From Polyangiaceae bacterium (GTDB taxonomy: Bacteria; Myxococcota; Polyangia; Polyangiales; Polyangiaceae), in contig JAICTU010000155.1 in the NCBI GenBank assembly GCA_025936205.1, forward strand, positions 1 to 17,506: a stretch of 17,506 nt of DNA, in the 5' to 3' direction. Position 1 is the stretch's first letter. Each line of letters begins with the position of its first letter. The notes below the pieces were generated by a model, which had not been told where the DNA came from, searched no databases, and worked only from the letters and a program-made list of their open reading frames with translations. Position numbers and translations under genes: made by a program. Of the stretch, positions 1 through 5,428 are shown in pieces.

Positions 1-1470
1 AGCGCGCGCTCGGACCTGCCGCGCCAGCTGGCGGCGCTGGGACGGCTGGCCATGGACCAGGCGGAGTACGGCGAGTTCGCGGCCTGGAAGCGCTCCGTCG
101 ATCGGCTGCTGGAGCTCGGCGCCGCGGTCGGCACGCCGCGCTTGCGCTGGCGGGCGCTGCTGTTCGGCTCGATGCGCGCGGTGGCCCAGGGCGACGTGCT
201 GGAGTCGGAGCGGCTGCTGGCAGAGGTGCGCGAGCTCGGAGAGCTCACCGACGACCCGGCGCTGGCGCTCTCGCTGAGCGCACATGTCGCGCTGCGCGCG
301 GCGCTGCTGTACCAGGGGGAGCAGATCGAGGTGCTGGTGCCGCTGCGCGGCATGGAGGATGTGCCGTTCGCGGAGATCGTGCACCTGATCCTCGAGGCGC
401 GCGCCTACGCCCGGCTCGAAGACGAGCCCAACGCCCGCCGCACGCTGGAGCAGCTGCCGCCCTACGACCCGCGGCTGCCGCCGGAGTGGCTGGGTTGGCT
501 GGTCGAGCCCTGCGTGCTGACGCGCGACCTGGTGAGGTGCCGTCTGCTCCGCGCGGAGCTACGGAAGCGGGCGGCCTCACAGCTCGCGGGTGGTCACGTA
601 CCGATCACCTACGAAGGCCCGGTGCTACGGCTCTTGGGTCTGCTGGACGCGGCGCTGGGCGAGCCCGCCGCGGCCGAGCAGCAGCTGCGCGCGGCGCTGG
701 CGCAGATGGAGGAGCACGGGTTGCAGGCGTGGGTCGCGCAGCTGCGCTACGAGCTCGCCGGCGTGCTCGCGGGCAGCCGGCGCGCCGCCGAAGCGCGCGC
801 GCTGTTCGCGCAAACGGCGGAGCTCGCCGAGCAGCTCGGCCTGCGCGCGCTGCACGCCCGCGCTCAGCTGCGCCTCGAACCGCTGCAGGCCCCCGCTGGC
901 GCATCTTCCTCAAAGCCCGTGCGCACGCCCCTGCCCGCGGCGCCGCCACCCGCTCCGCTGCGCATGAGCCGCGAAGGTGACATGTGGCTGGTGCAACACG
1001 GCGGGCGCTCGGCGCGCGTCAAGCACAGCCGCGGGATCGCCTTGCTCGCGCGGCTGGCCGAGCGCCCGGGGGAAGACATTCACGTGCTGGCGCTGTCGAG
1101 CGACGAAGCGGGAGCCAGCCTGCAGGACACGCGCGTCAGCGGGCTCGACGCGGCCGACCCCCGTGCCCTGCGCGACTACAAGCAACGCCTCGCCGACGCG
1201 AGCGAGGAGCTCGCGGAGGCGGAGCAGGCGGGCGACCTGGGCCGCGCCGAGCGTCTCGCAAGGGAACAGGAGCTGCTTCGCTCCGAGCTCTCTCGGGCGC
1301 TGGGCCTGGGCGGCGCCAGCCGTGCCACCGGCCCCGCCGAGCGGGCGCGGGTGAACGTGCAGCGCCGCCTCAAAGACGCCATCGCGCGCATCTCCGAATC
1401 TGACGGCGAGCTCGGGCGCTATCTGGAAAAAGCCGTGGTAACGGGCACTTATTGCCGATTTCTGGCGTAA
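1..1470 (+). CDS. C-terminal part of a large TPR-containing regulator (5' end outside window)
   Basis: The frame is open from base 1, so the gene enters from the left and the ATG at 52 is only an internal methionine; 489 residues are visible. The first ~290 residues are Ala/Leu/Glu-rich helical repeats of TPR type. A Pro/Ala-rich linker follows at about residues 297-321. The final module starts at residue 322 (MSREGDMWLVQHGGRSARVK), contains a charged coiled-coil-like stretch (EELAEAEQAGDLGRAERLA) and ends in RARVNVQRRLKDAIARI ... GTYCRF. I recognise this terminal module from the C-termini of large actinobacterial and myxobacterial ATP-binding regulators (AAA/NACHT-like ATPase plus TPR). The ATPase, kinase or cyclase part expected upstream is not in the window, so the full architecture is inference. 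The following gene begins 81 bp downstream on the same strand, with no obvious terminator between them. Confidence 0.75.
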   Translation, partial: SARSDLPRQLAALGRLAMDQAEYGEFAAWKRSVDRLLELGAAVGTPRLRWRALLFGSMRAVAQGDVLESERLLAEVRELGELTDDPALALSLSAHVALRAALLYQGEQIEVLVPLRGMEDVPFAEIVHLILEARAYARLEDEPNARRTLEQLPPYDPRLPPEWLGWLVEPCVLTRDLVRCRLLRAELRKRAASQLAGGHVPITYEGPVLRLLGLLDAALGEPAAAEQQLRAALAQMEEHGLQAWVAQLRYELAGVLAGSRRAAEARALFAQTAELAEQLGLRALHARAQLRLEPLQAPAGASSSKPVRTPLPAAPPPAPLRMSREGDMWLVQHGGRSARVKHSRGIALLARLAERPGEDIHVLALSSDEAGASLQDTRVSGLDAADPRALRDYKQRLADASEELAEAEQAGDLGRAERLAREQELLRSELSRALGLGGASRATGPAERARVNVQRRLKDAIARISESDGELGRYLEKAVVTGTYCRFLA

Positions 1471-1503
1471 GGAGCAGGCCCCTGATCCTGCCCTCGAAAG
1501 CGA

Positions 1504-1519
1504 TGGAACGATCGTTCCA
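1504..1519. promoter_or_regulatory. Perfect 16-bp palindrome, candidate operator
   Basis: TGGAACGATCGTTCCA is identical to its own reverse complement over all 16 bases. It lies in the short gap between the preceding regulator gene and the fatty-acid hydroxylase gene, ending 32 bases before the latter's ATG. The half-sites GAAC and GTTC are separated by four bases, resembling Gram-positive-type LexA boxes and many TetR-family operators. Which protein binds, if any, is unknown. Confidence 0.45.
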
Positions 1520-1551
1520 CGCGCCGTCACGCCTCCCGAGTGGAGGTCGTC

Positions 1552-2283
1552 ATGGAAGAGATTCTCGGTCTGCTGATTCCGGTGTCGTTCGCGGTGATGC
1601 TCGTGGTGGAACACCTGTTCGCCGCCCAGCCGCTGCCCAGGGTGCGCTTCTGGATGCTCAAGGGGCTCTTGTTCTTCAGCTTCACGGGCGTGGTCAACGC
1701 AGTGCTGCCGGCGCTCACCGCGAGCGCCCTCACCGGTCGCACGCTGTTCGACCTGCGCGGACTCGCCGTGCTACCGGGAGCCGTACTGGGCGCCCTGGTC
1801 GGTGATTTCTTCGGCTACTGGTTGCACCGCGCGATGCATCGCTGGCCGTGGCTCTGGCGCTGGACGCACCAGATGCACCACAGCGCCGAGCGCATGGACC
1901 TGGCGGGCATGAGCTACACGCATCCCTTCGACACGGTGCTCACCTTCGCTCTGACCGGGCTGGCCACGGCGCTGCTCGGGCTCTCTCCGGAGGCCGCGGC
2001 GCTGGCCGGCTTCATCGGCTACGCCCTGGCCGTGGTGCAACACATGAACATCCGCACGCCGATGTGGATCGGCCGGATCGTGATGCGCCCGGAGGCGCAC
2101 GGCCTGCACCACGAGCGCGGCGTCCACGCTTACAACTACGCGAGCTTTCCCATCTGGGACATCGTGTTCGGCACTTTCCGCCACGTGCAGAGCTTCCCCG
2201 AGCAGTACGGCTTCTGGCAGGGCGCTTCCGCGAAGCTGGGGGCAATGTTGATCGGCCGCGACGTGAGTGAAGCTGGTCAGTAG
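1552..2283 (+). CDS. Fatty-acid hydroxylase / sterol desaturase-family membrane protein
   Basis: A 243-residue integral membrane protein of the di-iron fatty acid hydroxylase superfamily, whose members use O2 and electrons to hydroxylate or desaturate lipids. The histidine clusters are visible: HRAMH (H92, H96), HQMHH (H106, H109, H110), H164 in VVQHMN, and HGLHH (H183, H186, H187). Hydrophobic segments lie at about 4-20, 36-56, 72-90 and 128-162, consistent with membrane helices around a cytosolic iron site. I chose ATG 1552 because GGAGG at 1542-1546 sits 5 bases before it; a GTG at 1540 in the same frame would add four residues and has no such site. The substrate (sterol, carotenoid, fatty acid or alkylglycerol type) cannot be told from sequence. 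Its stop overlaps the convergent META-domain gene by 7 bases. The palindrome at 1504-1519 may control it. Confidence 0.9.
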   Translation: MEEILGLLIPVSFAVMLVVEHLFAAQPLPRVRFWMLKGLLFFSFTGVVNAVLPALTASALTGRTLFDLRGLAVLPGAVLGALVGDFFGYWLHRAMHRWPWLWRWTHQMHHSAERMDLAGMSYTHPFDTVLTFALTGLATALLGLSPEAAALAGFIGYALAVVQHMNIRTPMWIGRIVMRPEAHGLHHERGVHAYNYASFPIWDIVFGTFRHVQSFPEQYGFWQGASAKLGAMLIGRDVSEAGQ

Positions 2284-3410
2284 CTGGTCGCGCTGAGGCC
2301 GGGCATACCCTGATGGACCGTCAGGCGAGCAGCTTCGATCTCGAAGCTCAGCTCGCCGTCGGTGATCACGGCCTCGATGCGGTCCTGCGCTTCCCGGCTG
2401 CCGGTGGCGTCGCAGGGCTCTTGCGCGTACGTCAGCCCGGCGAGTGCCAGAGTTGAGCCGGTGCGCGTATAGGTGCCCTCACCGGTGTTGCAGGTGGTGA
2501 ACACGCGCAAGCTACCGTCGGCGCTGAACTCGAGCGTGGGCGGTGTGAGCAGGGGGAAGCTGGACATGGCCGCACCCTCGAGGAAGCTGTCGATGGTCCA
2601 GACCCGCCCCGCGAGCGGCCGGTCCGGATCGGCCAGCTCGATGTCGAGGAGCTCCAGGGTCGCCTGCTCTCCCGCGAGCGTGAGCGCGGCGCCCGACAGC
2701 GTCAGGCGCGGGCTGGAGGCAAGGAACGCCTGGAACCATTCGTCCTGCGCCTGGCGCTCCGCACCGCAACCGACCTGGGTGGCCAGCAGGTCCGGAGCGC
2801 ACAGCTTGCCAGCGCAGAGCGAGTAGTCTCCGAAGATCTGGTTGCAGCCAGCGTCAAACCGGAGCCGATCGGCCTCGAAGAAGCTGAGGCGAATGGCTCG
2901 CCCGGTCAGCGGCGTGTAGCCTCGTGCCGACTGCAGCAAGAAGACGCGCCCCGCGAGCGCCGAATCGCTCGCGCTGACTCCCGTGGAGCTCAGCTCCCTG
3001 GTCCAGCTCCTGCCATCGTCGGCCGCGTACACACGGTACACATCGCTGGTGGAACCCGCGATCTCGAGTTCGAAAGAACCATCTTCGGCAGCCGTGGTCG
3101 TCGCCGCCTGACCCGTGGTCGTGTTCAACACGTCCACTCGTCCGTTGCCCGGCACGGCTCCAGGATCTCCGATGATGAGCACGCCCTGGGCCGTGGCCAT
3201 GAGCCGCAGCCCCTGACCGATCACGACCGGCGGATTGCCCGTGTCGGTGCTGGAGCCCACGGCGTCTCCGCGCTGCTGCGACTGTCCTCCACAGCCCGCC
3301 GCGAGGAGCGCCAGCAGGGGAAACGTGGCACGGGCGGCGCCACGGCTCCAGCGGCGCGGAGCCGGGGCAGCAGCTGTTCGGCGGTGGTGAGCGAGATGGC
3401 GCTGGGTCAT
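2277..3410 (-). CDS. Lipoprotein with tandem META (HslJ-like) domains
   Basis: A secreted lipoprotein of 377 residues. An Arg-rich n-region and hydrophobic segment lead to the lipobox LLAAGC, with lipidated Cys40. Residues ~60-140 look like a small beta domain (GNGRVDVLNTTTG, EDGSFELEI) of carboxypeptidase-regulatory type. Two META domains follow at about 151-257 and 264-365. Each begins LAGRV(F/W) and carries the family signature CN..(F/E)G.Y: AGCNQIFGDYS and TTCNTGEGTYT. Several extra cysteines (including the pair in LCAGKLC) may form disulfides outside the cytoplasm. META proteins such as HslJ are linked to novobiocin or heat-related phenotypes in E. coli, but the biochemical role is unclear. 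The ATG overlaps the stop of the upstream TIGR02147-family gene as ATGA, so the two are probably translationally coupled and functionally linked. The 3' end overlaps the convergent hydroxylase gene by 7 bases. Confidence 0.85.
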   Translation of the reverse strand: MTQRHLAHHRRTAAAPAPRRWSRGAARATFPLLALLAAGCGGQSQQRGDAVGSSTDTGNPPVVIGQGLRLMATAQGVLIIGDPGAVPGNGRVDVLNTTTGQAATTTAAEDGSFELEIAGSTSDVYRVYAADDGRSWTRELSSTGVSASDSALAGRVFLLQSARGYTPLTGRAIRLSFFEADRLRFDAGCNQIFGDYSLCAGKLCAPDLLATQVGCGAERQAQDEWFQAFLASSPRLTLSGAALTLAGEQATLELLDIELADPDRPLAGRVWTIDSFLEGAAMSSFPLLTPPTLEFSADGSLRVFTTCNTGEGTYTRTGSTLALAGLTYAQEPCDATGSREAQDRIEAVITDGELSFEIEAARLTVHQGMPGLSATSY

Positions 3411-4426
3411 GACTCAATCTTTCTCGAGCGGGAGGCCGCGCGGCGAGCCCGGCCAGCCCCGGTGGAGGGCTCGGTCCGCTCGGCGCCGGGCGGCGCCAGG
3501 ATGGGGCGACTGAGCGGAAACAGTTGCAGGTTGAGCTGCACGACGCGCGAGGGCTGCGGATCCGCGTCGCACAAGGCGATCAGCTCCTGGCGAAACTGGA
3601 TCACACGCCGGCGCACCTCTGCCGTGGTGGCAGTACTGGCGCTGAGCGTGAGCGCGGAGATGTAGCGCTCGTCGGGCGGGAGGTGGTGCATGGCGTGCAC
3701 GGCGCGTTGCATCAGCTCCGCATGATAGTTGCGGATATACAGACCGCTCGCCTGCTGCCCGGTGGTCACGGCACGCGTCACCTGCACCAGCTTGCCGCTC
3801 TGGTCCCGCTCCAGCAGACCGAGACATTGCAACACATCGAGCCCGTGCGCGGCTTCCTTCTCCGTGATGTTCGGCTCCAGCTGGGCGGCGATCCAGGCCG
3901 CATCCTCCTGAAAGCCGGGGCACGTCACCAGCTCACGGAGCGCCGGAATGAACCAACTCGAGTGATACTCCTTCTGCGCCAGGTCCAGCCGTTGAGAGGA
4001 GCGGAAGCGGGCGAAGCGGCTCAGCCGTTCGTGCAACTCGTTGCGCTCGCCATCGTCCACGGCGTGATCGAATGCCACCAGCAGCTTGAAGTACTCGGTT
4101 GCCTCGGGGTTCAGGCGGCAGGCGCGAGCGAAGCGTTCCGCCATCGCCGACGACAGATTGCGCTTGCCCTCGATCACCAGCTTCAAGTAGTTGGGCGCGC
4201 CAAGGCCCGCGGCCCGAGCAAAGCCGCGATACGAGAGGCCCGCGGCCTTTCCGTGCGCGTAGAAAGCGGCGAGAAACTCGCGATAGTCCCGGTAGCGAAA
4301 GACGTCGACGGGAGCGCGGGAACGGCGCGCGGGCGAGCTCGGCGGCACCCCATAGGTGTTGCACGCCGGCTGGTGCCGGGCTCTAGCTATCTGGCTATCT
4401 CGTATTCCCGAGAATACGAAGACCAC
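3407..4426 (-). CDS. TIGR02147-family protein (HTH-like N-terminus plus DUF4423-type domain)
   Basis: The family is recognisable from FRYRDYREFLAAFYAHGK near residue 43, a helix-turn-helix-like stretch GLSYRGFARAAGLGAPNYLK (about 63-82) followed by EGKRNLS, and the C-terminal signature RRRVIQFRQEL ... VVQLNLQLFPLS. The family is a paralogous group known from Fibrobacter, Bdellovibrio and myxobacteria. A transcription-regulator role is widely suspected but not demonstrated. The start is uncertain. GTG 4426 has GGAG ten bases upstream and fits the candidate promoter at 4451-4479. Residues 1-39 are unlike the family, however, and cover an inverted repeat and tandem repeats, so an internal GTG at 4348 is also possible. 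The extreme C-terminus is basic and Ser/Arg-rich (RARRAASRSRKIES). The stop overlaps the start of the META lipoprotein gene by four bases, so the pair is one transcription unit. Confidence 0.85.
   Translation of the reverse strand: MVFVFSGIRDSQIARARHQPACNTYGVPPSSPARRSRAPVDVFRYRDYREFLAAFYAHGKAAGLSYRGFARAAGLGAPNYLKLVIEGKRNLSSAMAERFARACRLNPEATEYFKLLVAFDHAVDDGERNELHERLSRFARFRSSQRLDLAQKEYHSSWFIPALRELVTCPGFQEDAAWIAAQLEPNITEKEAAHGLDVLQCLGLLERDQSGKLVQVTRAVTTGQQASGLYIRNYHAELMQRAVHAMHHLPPDERYISALTLSASTATTAEVRRRVIQFRQELIALCDADPQPSRVVQLNLQLFPLSRPILAPPGAERTEPSTGAGRARRAASRSRKIES
4385..4419. promoter_or_regulatory. Inverted repeat plus tandem 8-mers at the start of the TIGR02147 gene
   Basis: TCGTATTC (4400-4407) and GAATACGA (4412-4419) form a perfect inverted repeat with an 8-bp arm and a 4-base spacer. 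Directly beside it are two head-to-tail 8-mers, AGCTATCT (4385-4392) and GGCTATCT (4393-4400), which differ at one base. They lie just downstream of the predicted transcription start. That position suits a repressor operator or an RNA hairpin, and autoregulation by the encoded protein is a natural guess. If GTG 4426 is the true start, this DNA is also coding. Confidence 0.45.
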
Positions 4427-4450
4427 CGCCAGTGAACTCCCATTACATCG

Positions 4451-4479
4451 ATATTATTGATGAATTAGCGGAATACCAA
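4451..4479 (-). promoter_or_regulatory. Candidate sigma-70 promoter of the TIGR02147/META unit
   Basis: Read on the minus strand, TTGGTA (4479-4474) is followed after exactly 17 bases by TAATAT (4456-4451), a close match to the -35 and -10 consensus. It sits in a conspicuous AT-rich island (about 4440-4497) within otherwise very GC-rich DNA. The predicted transcription start near 4444 leaves a leader of only about 18 bases before GTG 4426, which includes the GGAG at 4440-4437. Confidence 0.55.
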
Positions 4480-4568
4480 TTTTCGTTATTTGGCACTCAC
4501 GCTCTTGGTGTTTCGTCACCGGGGGCGGGAACTCAGCTCGGCGTGCGCTTCAGTGCTGGCACACAACG

Positions 4569-4606
4569 AAAAAAGGCCGGCACAGCTGGTCGCTGCCACC
4601 GGCCTT
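4569..4606 (-). terminator. Rho-independent terminator of the dienelactone hydrolase gene
   Basis: On the minus strand AAGGCCGG (4606-4599) pairs perfectly with CCGGCCTT (4580-4573), and a run of six T (opposite A 4574-4569) overlaps and follows the stem. It begins 18 bases past the stop of the leftward dienelactone hydrolase-family gene and also insulates the AT-rich promoter region of the next leftward unit. Confidence 0.85.
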
Positions 4607-4623
4607 GGTACTTGTCGCCTGGT

Positions 4624-5304
4624 TCAGGCGTTCTTCAGCGTGCGGTCGAAGAACGCGAGCGTGCGGTCCCAGGCCAGCTTGGCGCTCTTGGGGTCGTACA
4701 CCTCGGGGCGCGCTTCATTCATGAAGGCGTGCTGCACGCCCTCGTAGCGGTGCAACTCGAACTTGGACTTCGACTTTTTCAGATCGGCTTCGAGCGCGTC
4801 CACCACCTGCGGCGTGCACCAGTCGTCGATCTGCGCGAAATGGAGAATCAGCGGCAGGGCGATCTCGGCCGGGTTGGCCACGGCCTTGGGCGGGATGCCG
4901 TAGAAACAGCCGCCCGCGTCCATGCCCTTCACGCGCAGCGCCGCAAGCAGCGTGAGCGCGCCGCCCATGCAAAAGCCGGTGACGCCGACGCGCTTCGAGC
5001 TCTCGCGCAAATAGGTGACACAGCCCTGGATGTCTTGCTCTGCCGCATCGGGGAAGTTGAGGCTCTGCATCATGTGGCTCGCCTCGTCGGCGCTGCTGGC
5101 GCGCTTGCCGCGATACAGGTCCGGCACGACCGCGCGGTATCCAGCCTGCGCAAAACGATCGGCCGTCTTCTTGATCTGGTCGTTCAGCCCCCACCATTCT
5201 TGCACCACGACCAGCGCGGGCGCGCCGGGCGGGAGCCCGTCGGCGCTGAGATATGCGGGACAAGTGGCGCCGTCGGGGCGGCGAATCTGAATCAACTGGC
5301 CCAT
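4624..5304 (-). CDS. Dienelactone hydrolase family protein
   Basis: A 226-residue cytosolic alpha/beta-hydrolase of the dienelactone hydrolase family. The catalytic triad is visible: nucleophile Cys112 in GFCMGG, Asp160 in AQIDDW, and His192 in VQHAF. Glu36 in VVQEWWGLN matches the conserved Glu that modulates the cysteine in Pseudomonas DLH. Length and fold order match the family. Classical members open dienelactone in chlorocatechol degradation, but many chromosomal members act on unknown esters or lactones; no aromatic-degradation genes lie nearby, so the substrate is open. ATG 5304 is chosen because GGAGG stands four bases upstream and the family N-terminus starts there; the frame stays open to 5430, but that extension runs through the divergent promoter region. 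It is divergent from thrS and ends in a strong terminator. Confidence 0.92.
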   Translation of the reverse strand: MGQLIQIRRPDGATCPAYLSADGLPPGAPALVVVQEWWGLNDQIKKTADRFAQAGYRAVVPDLYRGKRASSADEASHMMQSLNFPDAAEQDIQGCVTYLRESSKRVGVTGFCMGGALTLLAALRVKGMDAGGCFYGIPPKAVANPAEIALPLILHFAQIDDWCTPQVVDALEADLKKSKSKFELHRYEGVQHAFMNEARPEVYDPKSAKLAWDRTLAFFDRTLKNA

Positions 5305-5328
5305 GTTGCCTCCATCGGTGAGCGCGGG

Positions 5329-5357
5329 AGTATGCGCCCCGCCCACCGGGCTGTACA
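5329..5357 (-). promoter_or_regulatory. Candidate promoter of the dienelactone hydrolase gene
   Basis: On the minus strand TGTACA (5357-5352) and CATACT (5334-5329) are separated by 17 bases and each match the sigma-70 boxes at four of six positions. The -35 hexamer is the core of a perfect 10-bp palindrome GCTGTACAGC (5350-5359), which could also be an operator. The predicted start near 5322 gives a short leader carrying the GGAGG ribosome binding site. Confidence 0.4.
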
Positions 5358-5367
5358 GCAGCGCAGC

Positions 5368-5400
5368 GGCCGCGATTTCTGGCCCTGCGGCCCTTTTTTT
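5368..5400 (+). terminator. Terminator-like hairpin in the thrS leader
   Basis: GGCCGC (5368-5373) can pair with GCGGCC (5387-5392); CTTTTTTT follows immediately, with seven T at 5394-5400. This is the form of an intrinsic terminator, yet it lies 28 bases before the thrS start codon and no rightward gene ends upstream of it. It could therefore be an attenuator in the thrS leader. The stem is short (6 bp) and the loop is 13 bases, so activity is uncertain. Confidence 0.4.
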
Positions 5401-5406
5401 CGCTCT

Positions 5407-5427
5407 GGCTTCGACTATTGTCGAGCC
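5407..5427 (+). promoter_or_regulatory. Hairpin abutting the thrS start codon
   Basis: TCGAC (5411-5415) and GTCGA (5420-5424) form a perfect stem with loop TATT. GGC (5407-5409) and GCC (5425-5427) extend it to eight pairs with one bulged T. It ends one base before the ATG, in a leader with no recognisable GGAGG-type site, so it would occupy the ribosome-binding region. In E. coli, ThrRS represses its own mRNA by binding leader hairpins; similar control here is an inference. Confidence 0.35.
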
Positions 5428-5428
5428 C

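Noticed and set aside
1504..1519. Calling the palindrome a definite LexA box
   Set aside because: The GAAC/GTTC halves fit but the four central bases do not match the Gram-positive consensus, and neighbouring genes are not SOS functions.
3524..4435. 303-codon plus-strand frame opposite the TIGR02147 gene
   Set aside because: It is the complement-phase shadow of a recognised family and shows no domain of its own.
5305..5428. T-box riboswitch upstream of thrS
   Set aside because: The leader is too short and lacks the conserved T-box bulge sequence; only simple hairpins are visible.
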